Shown piece by piece: positions 1 to 13,138 of a stretch of DNA of 64,000 bases. Source of the stretch: Xestospongia muta (lineage: Eukaryota; Porifera; Demospongiae; Haplosclerida; Petrosiidae); contig OY848927.1 in the NCBI GenBank assembly GCA_963693285.1, positions 1,986,501 through 2,050,500 of the forward strand, written 5' to 3'. The notes beneath the pieces were generated by a model. It searched no databases, was not told the DNA's origin, and worked only from the letters and a program-made list of their open reading frames with translations. Position 1 is the first letter of the stretch, and the number at the start of each line of letters is the position of its first letter. The position numbers and the translations under genes were made by a program.

Positions 1-1620
1 TTTAAATAAAATGATCTAAAGAGTTTAGTAAGTTTATATCTCTTAACTATACTAATAAAGTAGTCTAAATAGGTTAAAACTCTAAAATAAAGAGTTTATA
101 CCGTTTTGAAAGTTAAAATAGATTTGAAATTAACTTTGAAAACTGGTTAAGTAAGCTGATCTAAAGAGTTTAGTAAGTTTATCTGTCTTAAATATACTAA
201 TAAAGCAGTTAAATAGCATAAAACTCTAAAATAAAGTGTTTAGAGCCTTTTGAAAGTTTAAAAAGATTAGAAATTAACTGTGAAAACTGGTTAAATAAGC
301 TGATCTAAAGAGTTTAGTAAGTTCATCTGTCTTAAATATACTAAAAAAGTAGTCTAAATAGGTTAAAACTCTAAAATTAAGAGTTTAGAGTTTTTTGAAA
401 GTTAAAAATGATTAGAAATTAACTGTGAAATCTGGTTAAATAAGCTGATCTAAAGAGTTTAGTAAGTTTATCTGTCTTAAATATACTAATAAAGTAGTCT
501 AAGTAGGTTAAAACTCTAAAATAAAGAGTTTAGAGCTTTTGAAAGTTTAAAAAGATTACAAATTAACTGTGAAAACTGGTTAAATAAGCTGATCTAAAGA
601 GTTTAGTAAGTTTATCTGTGTTAAATATACTAATAAAGCAGTTAAATAGCTTAAAACTCTCAAATAAAGTGTTTAGAGCTTTTTGAAAGTTTAAAAAAAT
701 TAGAAATTAACTGTGAAAACTGTTTAAATAAGCTGATCTAAAGAGTTTAGTAAGTTTATCTGTCTTAAATATACTAATAAAGTACTCTAAAAAGGTTAAA
801 AGTCTAAAATTAAGAGTTTAGAGTTTTATGAAAGTTAAAAAAGATTAGAAATTAACTGTGAAAACTGGTTAAATAAACTGATCTAAAGAGTTTAGTAAGT
901 TTATCTGTCTTAAATATACTAATAAAGTAGTCTAAATAGGTTAAAACTCTAAAATCAGGAGTTTATAGCTTTTTGAAAGTTAAAAAGTTTAGAAATTAAT
1001 TGTGAAAACTGGTTAAATAAGCTGATCTAAAGAGTTTAGTAAGTTTATCTGTCTTAAATATACTAATAAAGTAGTCTAAATAGGTTAAAACTCTAAAATA
1101 GAGTTTCGAGATTTTTGAAAGTAAAAAAAATTAGTATATAACAGTGAAAACTGGTTAAATAAGCTGATCTAAAGAGTTTAGTAAGTTTATCTATCTTAAA
1201 TATACTAATAAAGTAGTCGAAATAGGTTAAAACTCTGAAATAAAGTGTTTAGAGCTTTTTGAAAGTTAAAAAACATTAGAACTTAACTGTAAAACCTGGT
1301 TAAATAAGCTAATCTAAAGAGTTTAGTAAGTTTATCTGTCTTAAATATACTAATAAAGTAGTCTAAATAGGTTAAAACTCTAAAATAAAGAGTTTCGAAC
1401 TTTTTGAAAGTTAAAAAAGTTTAAAAATTAACTGTGAAAACTGCTTAAATAAGCTGATCTAAAGAGTTTAGTAAGTTTATCTGTCTTAAATATACTAATA
1501 AAGTAGTTTAAATAGGTTAAAACTCTGAAATAAAGTGTTTAGTGCTTTTTGAAAGTTTAAAAAGATTAGAAATTAACTGTGAAAACTGCATAAATAAGCT
1601 GATCTAAAGAGTTTAGTAAG
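1..1620 (+). repeat. Duplicated 11-monomer segment, copy 1
   Basis: Opens with the unusual ATGATCTAAAG start at 11 and TATATCTCTTAACTATAC, then TATACCGTTTTG. It contains the AAAGCAGTTAAATAGC monomers and GAGTTTCGAGATTTTTG at 1101. The same order reappears at 3031 (offset 3030) with only a few base differences, for example TGTTTAAAT here against TGGTTAAAT near 3751. Similarity stops near 1620, within the conserved block, where this copy has TTATCTGTCTTAATTATAC and copy 2 has TTATTGTCTTAAATATAGC. The left end may continue outside the window. Confidence 0.88.
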
Positions 1621-3030
1621 TTTATCTGTCTTAATTATACTAATAAAGTAGTCTAAAAAGGTTAAAACTCTAAAATAAAGAGTTTAGAAGTTTTTGAGAG
1701 TTTAAAAAGATTAGAAATTAAGTGTGAAAACTGGTTAAATAAGCTGATCTAAAGAGTTTAGTAAGTTTATCTGTCTTAATTATACTAATAAAGTAGTCTA
1801 AATAGGTTAAAACTCTAAAATAAAGACTTTAGAAGTTTTTGAGAGTTTAAAAATATAAGAAATTAACTGTGATAACTGGTTAAATAAGCTGATCTAAAGA
1901 GTTTAGTAAGTTTATCTGTCTTAATTATACTAATAAAGTAGTCTAAATAGGTTAAAACTCTAAAATAAAGAGTTTAGAAGTTTTTGAGAGTTTAAAAAGA
2001 TTAGAAAATCCTGTGAAAACTGGTTAAATAAGCTGATCTAAAGATTCTAGTAAGTTTATCTGTCTTAAATATGCTAATAAAGTAGTCTAAATAGGTTAAA
2101 ACTCTAAAATAAAGAGTTTAGAGCTTTTTAAAGTTTAAAAAGATTAGAAATTAACTGTGAAAACTGGTTAAATAAGCTGATCTAAAGAGTTTAGTAAGTT
2201 TATCTGTCTTAAATATACTAATAAAGTAGTCTAAATAGGTTAAAACTAAAAAATTAAATGTTTATAAGTTTTTGAAAGTTTAAAAAGTTTAGAACTTAAC
2301 ACAGAAAACTGCTTAAATAAGCTGATCTAAAGAGTTTAGTAAGTTTATCTGTCTTAAATATACTAATAAAGTAGTCTAAATAGGTTAAAACTCTAAAAAA
2401 GTGTTTAGAGCTTTTTGAAAGTTAAAAAGATTAGAAATTAACTGTGAAAACTGGTAAATAAGCTGATCTATAGAGTTTAGTAAGTTTATCTGTCTTAAAT
2501 ATACTAATAAAGTAGTCTAAATAGGTTAAAACTCGAAAATAAAGAGTGTAGAGCTTTTTGAAAGTTTAAAAAGATTAGAAATTATCTGTGAAAAGTGGTT
2601 AAATAAGCTGATCTAAAGAGTTTAGTAAGTTTATCTGTCTTAAATATACTAATAAAGTAGTCTAAATAGGTTAAAACTAAAAAATTAAATGTTTATAGCT
2701 TTTTGAAAGTTAAAAAGATTAGAAATTAACTGTGAAAACTGGTTAAATAAGCTGATCTATAGAGTTTTGTAAGTTTATCTGTCTTAGATATACTAATAAA
2801 GTAGTCGAAATAGGTTAAAACTCTAAAATAAAGAGTTTAGAGCTTTTTGAAAGTTTAAAAAGATTAGAAATTAACTGTGAAAACTGGAAAATAAACTGAT
2901 CTAAAGAGTTTAGTAAGTTTATATCTCTTAACTATACTAATAAAGTAGTCTAAATAGGTTAAAACTAAAAAATTTAATGTTTATAGCTTTTTGAAAGTTT
3001 AAAAAGATTAGATATTAACTGTGAAAACTG
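1621..3030 (+). repeat. Monomers between segment copies 1 and 2, including an a-b-c-d set
   Basis: About ten monomers. They begin with the set GAAGTTTTTGAGAG + AAGTGTG (a), TATAAGAAATTAACTGTGAT (b), AAATCCTGTG at 2006 (c) and GAGCTTTTTAAAG (d), and continue with AAACTAAAAAATTAAATG, CTCTAAAAAAGTG and GGTAAATAAG types. The same types recur in other orders elsewhere in domain 1. No non-satellite sequence is present. Confidence 0.8.
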
Positions 3031-4650
3031 TTTAAATAAAATGATCTAAAGAGTTTAGTAAGTTTATATCTCTTAACTATACTAATAAAGTAGTCTAAAT
3101 AGGTTAAAACTCTAAAATAAAGAGTTTATACCGTTTTGAAAGTTAAAATAGATTTGAAATTAACTTTGAAAACTGGTTAAGTAAGCTGATCTAAAGAGTT
3201 TAGTAAGTTTATCTGTCTTAAATATACTAATAAAGCAGTTAAATAGCATAAAACTCTAAAATAAAGTGTTTAGAGCCTTTTGAAAGTTTAAAAAGATTAG
3301 AAATTAACTGTGAAAACTGGTTAAATAAGCTGATCTAAAGAGTTTAGTAAGTTCATCTGTCTTAAATATACTAAAAAAGTAGTCTAAATAGGTTAAAACT
3401 CTAAAATTAAGAGTTTAGAGTTTTTTGAAAGTTAAAAATGATTAGAAATTAACTGTGAAATCTGGTTAAATAAGCTGATCTAAAGAGTTTAGTAAGTTTA
3501 TCTGTCTTAAATATACTAATAAAGTAGTCTAAGTAGGTTAAAACTCTAAAATAAAGAGTTTAGAGCTTTTGAAAGTTTAAAAAGATTACAAATTAACTGT
3601 GAAAACTGGTTAAATAAGCTGATCTAAAGAGTTTAGTAAGTTTATCTGTGTTAAATATACTAATAAAGCAGTTAAATAGCTTAAAACTCTCAAATAAAGT
3701 GTTTAGAGCTTTTTGAAAGTTTAAAAAAATTAGAAATTAACTGTGAAAACTGGTTAAATAAGCTGATCTAAAGAGTTTAGTAAGTTTATCTGTCTTAAAT
3801 ATACTAATAAAGTACTCTAAAAAGGTTAAAAGTCTAAAATTAAGAGTTTAGAGTTTTATGAAAGTTAAAAAAGATTAGAAATTAACTGTGAAAACTGGTT
3901 AAATAAACTGATCTAAAGAGTTTAGTAAGTTTATCTGTCTTAAATATACTAATAAAGTAGTCTAAATAGGTTAAAACTCTAAAATCAGGAGTTTATAGCT
4001 TTTTGAAAGTTAAAAAGTTTAGAAATTAATTGTGAAAACTGGTTAAATAAGCTGATCTAAAGAGTTTAGTAAGTTTATCTGTCTTAAATATACTAATAAA
4101 GTAGTCGAAATAGGTTAAAACTCTAAAATAGAGTTTCGAGATTTTTGAAAGTAAAAAAAATTAGTATATAACAGTGAAAACTGGTTAAATAAGCTGATCT
4201 AAAGAGTTTAGTAAGTTTATCTATCTTAAATATACTAATAAAGTAGTCGAAATAGGTTAAAACTCTGAAATAAAGTGTTTAGAGCTTTTTGAAAGTTAAA
4301 AAACATTAGAACTTAACTGTAAAACCTGGTTAAATAAGCTAATCTAAAGAGTTTAGTAAGTTTATCTGTCTTAAATATACTAATAAAGTAGTCTAAATAG
4401 GTTAAAACTCTAAAATAAAGAGTTTCGAACTTTTTGAAAGTTAAAAAAGTTTAAAAATTAACTGTGAAAACTGCTTAAATAAGCTGATCTAAAGAGTTTA
4501 GTAAGTTTATCTGTCTTAAATATACTAATAAAGTAGTTTAAATAGGTTAAAACTCTGAAATAAAGTGTTTAGTGCTTTTTGAAAGTTTAAAAAGATTAGA
4601 AATTAACTGTGAAAACTGCATAAATAAGCTGATCTAAAGAGTTTAGTAAG
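3031..4650 (+). repeat. Duplicated 11-monomer segment, copy 2
   Basis: Nearly identical to 1-1620 at an offset of 3030 bp (21 monomers). The diagnostic GAGTTTCGAG lies at 4131, exactly 3030 after 1101. One visible difference is GTAGTCGAAAT near 4105 against GTAGTCTAAAT near 1075. It then continues into TTTATTGTCTTAAATATAGC (4651), a context shared with the copy at 9235 rather than with copy 1. Confidence 0.88.
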
Positions 4651-5552
4651 TTTATTGTCTTAAATATAGCAATAAAGTAGTCTAAATAGGTCAAAAGTCT
4701 AAAATAAAGAGTTTAGAGGTTTTTGAAAGTTAAAAAAGATTAGAAATTAACTGTGAAAACTGTTTAAATAAGCTGATCTAAAGAGTTTAGTAAGTTTATC
4801 TATCTTAAATATACTAATAAAGTAGTCTAAATACGTTAAAAATCTAAAATAAAGAGTTTACAGCTTTTTGAAAGTTAAAAAAATTAGAAATTAACTGTGA
4901 AAAATGGTTAAATAAGCTGATCTAAAGAGTTTAGTAAGTTTATCTGTCTTAAATATACTAATAAAGTAGTCTAAATAGGTTAAAACTCGAAAATAAAGAG
5001 TTTAGAGGTTTTTAAAAGTTAAAAAAGTTTAGAACTTAACACTGAAAACTGCTTAAATAAGCTGATCTCAAGAGTTTAGTAAGTTTATCTGTCTTAAATA
5101 TACTAATAAAGTAGTCTAAATAGGTTAAAACTCTAAAATAAAGAGTTTAGAGCTTTTTGAAAGTTAAAAAAGATTAGAAATTAACTGTGAAAACTGGTTA
5201 AATAAGCTGATCTAAACAGTTTAGTAAGTTTATATGTCTTAAATATACTAATAAAGTAGTCTAAATAGGTTAAAACTCTAAAAAAGTGTTTAGAGCTTTT
5301 TGAAAGTTAAAAAGATTAGAAATTAACTGTGAAAACTGGTAAATAAGCTGATCTATAGAGTTTAGTAAGTTTGTCTGTCTTAAATATACTAATAAAGTAG
5401 TCTAAATAGGTTAAAACTCTAAAATAAAGAGTGTAGAGCTTTTTGAAAGTTTAAAAAGATTAGAAATTATCTGTGAAAACTGGTTAAATAAGCTGATCTA
5501 GAGAGTTTAGTAAGTTTATCTGTCTTAAATATACTAATAAAGTAGTCTAAAT

Positions 5553-5842
5553 AGGAAAAATCTCTAAAATAAAGAGTTTAGAAGTTTTTGAGAGTTTAAA
5601 AATATAAGAAATTAACTGTGATAACTGGTTAAATAAGCTGATCTAAAGAGTTTAGTAAGTTTATCTGTCTTAATTATACTAATAAAGTAGTCTAAATAGG
5701 TTAAAACTCTAAAATAAAGAGTTTAGTAGTTTTTGAGAGTTTAAAAAGATTAGAAAATCCTGTGAAAACTGGTTAAATAAGCTGATCTAAAGAGTTTAGT
5801 AAGTTTATCTGTCTTAAATATACTAATAAAGTAGTCTAAATA
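5553..5842 (+). repeat. Two-monomer tandem duplication
   Basis: AGGAAAAATCTCTAAAATAAAG (shown here in two parts: AGGAAAAATC, TCTAAAATAAAG) near 5553 is followed 289 bp later by a very similar AGGTAAAATCTC unit near 5842. The equivalent stretch near 11751 has only one such unit, so the interval is two monomers longer here. It is a simple in-register gain by unequal exchange. Confidence 0.6.
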
Positions 5843-5926
5843 GGTAAAATCTCTAAAATAAAGAGTTTAGAAGTTTTTGAGAGTTTAAAAAGATTAGAAA
5901 TTAAGTGTGAAAACTGGTTAAATAAG

Positions 5927-7081
5927 CTGATCTAAAGAGTTTAGTAAGTTTATCTGTCTTAATTATACTAATAAAGTAGTCTAAATAGGTTAAAACTCTA
6001 AAATAAAGAGTTTAGAAGTTTTTGAGAGTTTAAAAATAGAAGAAATTAACTGTGATAACTGGTGAAATAAGCTGATCTAAAGAGTTTAGTAAGTTTATCT
6101 GTCTTAATTATACTAATAAAGTAGTCTAAATAGGTTAAAACTCTAAAATAAAGAGTTTAGTAGTTTTTGAGAGTTTAAAAAGATTAGAAAATCCTGTGAA
6201 AACTGGTTAAATAAGCTGATCTAAAGAGTTTAGTAAGTTTATCTGTCTTAAATATACTAATAAAGTAGTCTAAATAGGTTAAAACTCTAAAATAAAGAGT
6301 TTAGAGCTTTTTAAAGTTTAAAAAGATTAGAAATTAACTGTGAAAACTGGTTAAATAAGCTGATCTAAAGAGTTTAGTAAGTTTATCTCTCTTAAATATA
6401 CTAATAAAGTAGTCTAAATAGGTTAAAATTCGAAAATAAAGAGTGTAGAGCTTTTTGAAAGTTTAAAAAGATTAGAAATTATCTGTGAAAACTGGTTAAA
6501 TAAGCTGATCTAGAGAGTTTAGTAAGTTTATCAGTCTTAAATATACTAATAAAGTAGTCTAAATAGGATAAATCTCTAAAATAAAGAGTTTAGAAGTTTT
6601 TGAGAGTTTAAAAAGATTAGAAATTAAGTGTGAAAACTGGTTAAATAAGCTGATCTAAAGAGTTTATAAGTTTATCTGTCTTAATTATACTAATAAAGTA
6701 GTCTAAATAGGTTAAAACTCTAAAATAAAGAGTTTAGAAGTTTTTGAGAGTTTAAAAATATAAGAAATTAACTGTGATAACTGGTTAAATAAGCTGATCT
6801 AAAGAGTTTAGTAAGTTTATCTGTCTTAATTATACTAATAAAGTAGTCTAAATAGGTTAAAACTCTAAAATAAAGAGTTTAGAAGTTTTTGAGAGTTTAA
6901 AAAGATTAGAAAATCCTGGGAAAACTGGTTAAATAAGCTGATCTAACGATTTTAGTAAGTTTATCTGTCTTAAATATACTAATAAAGTAGTCTAAATAGG
7001 TTAAAACTCTAAAATAAAGAGTTTAGAGCTTTTTAAAGTTTAAAAAGATTAGAAATTAACTGTGAAAACTGGTCAAATAAG
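5927..7081 (+). repeat. Eight-monomer a-b-c-d block, copy 1
   Basis: Starts with a b-type monomer (TAGAAGAAATTAACTGTGAT), followed by c (AAATCC at 6189), d (GAGCTTTTTAAAG), a CTCTCTT/GAGTGTAGAG monomer, then a, b, c (AAATCC at 6911) and d. The spacing of the two c monomers is 722 bp, five units. The same eight-unit order is found at 13139-14292, about 7212 bp (50 monomers) downstream. Confidence 0.75.
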
Positions 7082-8235
7082 CTGATCTAAAGAGTTTAGT
7101 AAGTTTATCTGTCTTAAATATACTAATAAAGTAGTCTAAATAGGTTAAAACTAAAAAATTAAATGTTTATAGCTTTTTGAAAGTTTAAAAAGTTTAGAAC
7201 TTAACACTGAAAACTGCTTAAATAAGCTGATCTAAAGAGTTAGTAAGTTTATCTGTCTTAAATATACTAATAAAGTAGTCTAAATAGGTTAAAACTCTAA
7301 AAAAGTGTTTAGAGCTTTTTGAAAGTTAAAAAGATTAGAAATTAACTGTGAAAACTGGTAAATAAGCTGATCTATAGAGTTTAGTAAGTTTATCTGTCTT
7401 AAATATACTAATAAAGTAGTCTAAATAGGTTAAAACTCGAAAATAAAGAGTGTAGAGCTTTTTGAAAGTTTAAAAAGATTAGAAATTATCTGTGAAAAGT
7501 GGTTAAATAAGCTGATCTAGAGAGTTTAGTAAGTTTATCTGTCTTAAATATACTAATAAAGTAGTCTAAATAGGATAAATCTCTAAAATAAAGAGTTTAG
7601 AAGTTTTTGAGAGTTTAAAAAGATTAGAAATTAAGTGTGAAAACTGGTTAAATAAGCTGATCTAAAGAGTTTAGTAAGTTTATCTGTCTTAAATATACTA
7701 ATAAAGTAGTCTAAATAGGTTAAAACTAAAAAATTAAATGTTTATAGCTTTTTGAAAGTTAAAAAGATTAGAAATTAACTGTGAAAACTGGTTAAATAAG
7801 CTGATCTATAGAGTTTAGTAAGTTTATCTGTCTTAAATATACTAATAAAGTAGTCTAAATAGGTTAAAACTCTAAAATAAAGAGTTTAGAGCTTTTTGAA
7901 AGTTTAAAAAGATTAGAAATTAACTGTGAAAACTGGTTAAATAAACTAATCTAAAGAGTTTAGTAAGTTTATCTGTCTTAAATATACTAATAAAGTAGTC
8001 TAAATAGGTTAAAACTAAAAAATTAAATGTTTATAGCTTTTTGAAAGTTTAAAAAGATTAGATATTAACTGTGAAAACTGTTTAAATAAAATGATCTAAA
8101 GAGTTTAGTAAGTTTATATCTCTTAACTATACTAATAAAGTAGTCTAAATAGGTTAAAACTATAAAATAAAGAGTTTATACCGTTTTGAAAGTTAAAATA
8201 GATTTGAAATTAACTCTGAAAACTGGTTAAGTAAG
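7082..8235 (+). repeat. Eight-monomer tandem duplication, unit 1 (1154 bp)
   Basis: Begins with the AAACTAAAAAATTAAATG monomer and passes through GAACTTAACACTG, the shortened GAGTTAGTAAG near 7241, CTCTAAAAAAGTG, GGTAAATAAG, GAGTGTAGAG and GAGAGTTTAG types. It ends with ATGATCTAAAG (8091) and TATACCGTTTTG. The adjoining unit repeats this order monomer for monomer, including the rare 1-bp deletion in the conserved block. Confidence 0.88.
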
Positions 8236-9389
8236 CTGATCTAAAGAGTTTAGTAAGTTTATCTGTCTTAAATATACTAATAAAGTAGTCTAAATAGGTT
8301 AAAACTAAAAAATTAAATGTTTATAGCTTTTTGAAAGTTTAAAAAGTTTAGAACTTAACACTGAAAACTGCTTAAATAAGCTGATCTAAAGAGTTAGTAA
8401 GTTTATCTGTCTTAAATATACTAATAAAGTAGTCTAAATAGGTTAAAACTCTAAAAAAGTGTTTAGAGCTTTTTGAAAGTTAAAAAGATTAGAAATTAAC
8501 TGTGAAAACTGGTAAATAAGCTGATCTATAGAGTTTAGTAAGTTTATCTGTCTTAAATATACTAATAAAGTAGTCTAAATAGGTTAAAACTCGAAAATAA
8601 AGAGTGTAGAGCTTTTTGAAAGTTTAAAAAGATTAGAAATTATCTGTGAAAAGTGGTTAAATAAGCTGATCTAGAGAGTTTAGTAAGTTTATCTGTCTTA
8701 AATATACTAATAAAGTAGTCTAAATAGGATAAATCTCTAAAATAAAGAGTTTAGAAGTTTTTGAGAGTTTAAAAAGATTAGAAATTAAGTGTGAAAACTG
8801 GTTAAATAAGCTGATCTAAAGAGTTTAGTAAGTTTATCTGTCTTAAATATACTAATAAAGTAGTCTAAATAGGTTAAAACTAAAAAATTAAATGTTTATA
8901 GCTTTTTGAAAGTTAAAAAGATTAGAAATTAACTGTGAAAACTGGTTAAATAAGCTGATCTATAGAGTTTAGTAAGTTTATCTGTCTTAAATATACTAAT
9001 AAAGTAGTCTAAATAGGTTAAAACTCTAAAATAAAGAGTTTAGAGCTTTTTGAAAGTTTAAAAAGATTAGAAATTAACTGTGAAAACTGGTTAAATAAAC
9101 TAATCTAAAGAGTTTAGTAAGTTTATCTGTCTTAAATATACTAATAAAGTAGTCTAAATAGGTTAAAACTAAAAAATTAAATGTTTATAGCTTTTTGAAA
9201 GTTTAAAAAGATTAGATATTAACTGTGAAAACTGTTTAAATAAAATGATCTAAAGAGTTTAGTAAGTTTATATCTCTTAACTATACTAATAAAGTAGTCT
9301 AAATAGGTTAAAACTATAAAATAAAGAGTTTATACCGTTTTGAAAGTTAAAATAGATTTGAAATTAACTCTGAAAACTGGTTAAATAAG
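8236..9389 (+). repeat. Eight-monomer tandem duplication, unit 2 (1154 bp)
   Basis: An almost perfect repeat of the preceding 1154 bp. The TTTAAATAAAATG landmark is at 8081 in unit 1 and 9235 in unit 2, and both carry the same GAGTTAGTAAG deletion (7241 and 8392 region). After 9389 the sequence resumes with AAAGCAGTTAAATAGC, as after copy 2 of the 11-monomer segment. Unit 2 therefore restores the interrupted order, as expected for a recent tandem duplication. Confidence 0.88.
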
Positions 9390-10853
9390 CTGATCTAAAG
9401 AGTTTAGTAAGTTTATCTGTCTTAAATATACTAATAAAGCAGTTAAATAGCATAAAACTCTAAAATAAAGTGTTTAGAGCCTTTTGAAAGTTTAAAAAGA
9501 TTAGAAATTAACTGTGAAAACTGGTTAAATAAGCTGATCTAAAGAGTTTAGTAAGTTCATCTGTCTTAAATATACTAAAAAAGTAGTCTAAATAGGTTAA
9601 AACTCTAAAATTAAGAGTTTAGAGTTTTTTGAAAGTTAAAAATGATTAGAAATTAACTGTGAAATCAGGTTAAATAAGCTGATCTAAAGAGTTTAGTAGG
9701 TTTATCTGTCTTAAATATACTAATAAAGTAGTCTAAGTAGGTTAAAACTCTAAAATAAAGAGTTTAGAGCTTTTGAAAGTTTAAAAAGATTACAAATTAA
9801 TTGTGAAAACTGGTTAAATAAGCTGATGTAAAGAGTTTAGTAAGTTTATCTGTGTTAAATATACTAATAAAGCAGTTAAATAGCTTAAAACTCTCAAATA
9901 AAGTGTTTAGAGCTTTTTGAAAGTTTAAAAAGATTAGAAATTAACTGTGAAAACTGTTTAAATAAGCTGATCTAAAGAGTTTCGTAAGTTTATCTGTCTT
10001 AAATATACTAATAAAGTACTCTAAAAAGGTTAAAACTCTAAAATTAAGAGTTTAGAGTTTTATGAAAGTTAAAAAAGATTAGAAATTAACTGTGAAAACT
10101 GGTTAAATAAGCTGATCTAAAGAGTTTAGTAAGTTTATCTGTCTTAAATATACTAATAAAGTAGTCTAAATAGGTTAAAACTCTAAAATCAGGAGTTTAT
10201 AGCTTTTTGAAAGTTAAAAAGTTTAGAAATTAATTGTGAAAACTGGTTATATAAGCTGATCTAAAGAGTTTAGTAAGTTTATCTGTCTTAAATATACTAA
10301 TAAAGTAGTCTAAATAGGTTAAAACTCTAAAATAGAGTTTCGAGATTTTTGAAAGTAAAAAAAATTAGTATATAACAGTGAAAACTGGTTAAATAAGCTG
10401 ATCTAAAGAGTTTAGTAAGTTTATCTATCTTAAATATCTAATAAAGTAGTCGAAATAGGTTAAAACTCTAAAATAAAGTGTTTAGAGCTTTTTGAAAGTT
10501 AAAAAAGATTAGAAATTAACTGTAAAACCTGGTTAAATAAGCTGATCGAAAGAGTTTAGTAAGTTTATCTGTCTTAAATATACTAATAAAGTAGTCTAAA
10601 TAGGTTAAAACTCTAAAATAAAGAGTTTCGAACTTTTTGAAAGTTAAAAAAGTTTAAAAATTAACTGTGAAAACTGCTTAATTAAGCTGATCTAAAGAGT
10701 TTAGTAAGTTTATCTGTCTTAAATATACTAATAAAGTAGTTTAAATAGGTTAAAACTCTGAAATAAAGTGTTTAGTGCTTTTTGAAAGTTTAAAAAGATT
10801 AGAAATTAACTGTGAAAACTGCTTAAATAAGCTGATCTAAAGAGTTTAGTAAG
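9235..10853 (+). repeat. Duplicated 11-monomer segment, copy 3
   Basis: Matches 3031-4650 at an offset of 6204 bp (43 monomers): GAGTTTCGAG at 10335 against 4131. It is more diverged than copies 1 and 2 are from each other, for example GAAATCAGG near 9661 against GAAATCTGG and AAATAAGCTG near 10105 against AAATAAACTG. Beyond 10853 it continues into TTTATTGTCTTAAATATAGC, as copy 2 does, so the shared tract is longer than the 11 monomers. Confidence 0.82.
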
Positions 10854-12990
10854 TTTATTGTCTTAAATATAGCAATAAAGTAGTCTAAATAGGTCAAAAC
10901 TCTAAAATAAAGAGTTTAGAGGTTTTTGAAAGTTAAAAAAGATTAGAAATTAACTGTGAAAACTGGTTAAATAAGCTGATCTAAAGAGTTTAGTAAGTTT
11001 ATCTATCTTAAATATACTAATAAAGTAGTCTAAATACGTTAAAAATCTAAAATAAAGAGTTTACAGCTTTTTGAAAGTTAAAAAAATTAGAAATTAACTG
11101 TGAAAAATGGTTAAATAAGCTGATCTAAAGAGTTTAGTAAGTTTATCTGTCTTAAATATACTAATAAAGTAGTCTAAATAGGTTAAAACTCGAAAATAAA
11201 GAGTTTAGAGGTTTTTGAAAGTTAAAAAAGTTTAGAACTTAACACTGAAAACAGCTTAAATAAGCTGATCTAAAGAGTTTAGTAAGTTTATCTGTCTTAA
11301 ATATACTAATAAAGTAGTCTAAATAGGTTAAAACTCTAAAATAAAGAGTTTAGAGCTTTTTGAAAGTTAAAAAAGATCAGAAATTAACTGTGAAAACTGC
11401 ATAAATAAGCTGATCTAAAGAGTTTAGTAAGTTTATCTGTCTTAAATATACTAATAAAGTAGTCTAAATAGGTTAAAACTCTAAAAAAGTGTTTAGAGCT
11501 TTTTGAAAGTTAAAAAGATTAGAAATTAACTGTGAAAACTGGTAAATAAGCTGATCTATAGAGTTTAGTAAGTTTGTCCGTCTTAAATATACTAATAAAG
11601 TAGTCTAAATAGGTTAAAACTCTAAAATAAAGAGTGCAGAGCTTTTTGAAAGTTTAAAAAGATTAGAAATTATCTGTGAAAAGTGGTTAAATAAGCTGAT
11701 CTAGAGAGTTTAGTAAGTTTATCTGTCTTAAATATACTAATAAAGTAGTCTAAATAGGAAAAATCTCTAAAATAAAGAGTTTAGAAGTTTTTGATAGTTT
11801 AAAAAGATTAGAAATTAAGTGTGAAAACTGGTTAAATAAGCTGATCTAAAGAGTTTAGTAAGTTTATCTGTCTTAATTATACTAATAAAGTAGTCTAAAT
11901 AGGTTAAAACTCTAAAATAAAGAGTTTAGAAGTTTTTGAGAGTTTAAAAATATAAGAAATTAACTGTGATAACTGGTTAAATAAGCTGATCTAAAGAGTT
12001 TAGTAAGTTTATCTGTCTTAATTATACTAATAAAGTAGTCTAAATAGGTTAAAACTCTAAAATAAAGAGTTTAGTAGTTTTTGAGAGTTTAAAAAGATTA
12101 GAAAATCCTGTGAAAACTGGTTAAATAAGCTGATCTAAAGAGTTTAGTAAGTTTATCTGTCTTAAATATACTAATAAAGTAGTCTAAATAGGTTAAAACT
12201 CTAAAATAAAGAGTTTAGAGCTTTTTAAAGTTTAAAAAGATTAGAAATTAACTGTGAAAACTGGTTAAATAAGCTGATCTAAAGAGTTTAGTAAGTTTAT
12301 CTCTCTTAAATATACTAATAAAGTAGTCTAAATAGGTTAAAACTCGAAAATAAAGAGTTTAGAGCTTTTTGAAAGTTAAAAAAGATTAGAAATTAACTGT
12401 GAAAACTGTTTAAATAAGCTGATCTAAAGAGTTTAGTAAGTTTATCTATCTTAAATATACTAATAAAGTAGTCTAAATACGTTAAAACTCTAAAATAAAG
12501 AGTTTAGAGCTTTTTGAAAGTTAAAAAAATTAGAAATTAACTGTGAAAAATGGTTAAATAAGCTGATCTAAAGGGTTTAGTAAGTTTATCTGTCTTAAAT
12601 ATACTAATAAAGTAGTCTAAATAGGTTAAAACTCGAAAATAAAGAGTTTAGAGGTTTTTGAAAGTTAAAAAACTTTAGAACTTAACACTGAAAACTGCTT
12701 AAATAAGCTGATCTAAAGAATTTAGTAAGTTTATCTGTCTTAAATATACTAATAAAGTAGTCTAAATAGGTTAAAACTCTAAAAAAGTGTTTAGAGCTTT
12801 TTGAAAGTTAAAAAGATTAGAAATTAACTGTGAAAACTGGTAAATAAGCTGATCTATAGAGTTTAGTAAGTTTATCTGTCTTAATTATACTAATAAAGTA
12901 GTCTAAATAGGTTAAAACTCGAAAATAAAGAGTGTAGAGCTTTTTGAAAGTTTAAAAAGATTAGAAATTATCTGTGAAAACTGGTTAAAT
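10560..12990 (+). repeat. 2.4-kb segment repeated 4758 bp downstream, copy 1
   Basis: Landmarks TTTATTG (10854), AAATCC (12103) and GAAAACTGTT (12401) recur at 15612, 16861 and 17159, always 4758 bp (33 monomers) away. The segment includes TATAGCAATAAAG, AAATACGTT, the a-b-c-d set and CTCTAAAAAAGTG monomers. Similarity ends near 12990, where this copy switches to the AAGCTAATC/TTTCGAAC monomer. Confidence 0.82.
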
Positions 12991-13138
12991 AAGCTAATCT
13001 AAAGAGTTTAGTAAGTTTATCTGTCTTAAATATACTAATAAAGTAGTCTAAATAGGTTAAAACTCTAAAATAAAGAGTTTCGAACTTTTTGAAAGTTAAA
13101 AAAGTTTAAAAATTATCTGTGAAAACTGCTTAAATAAG

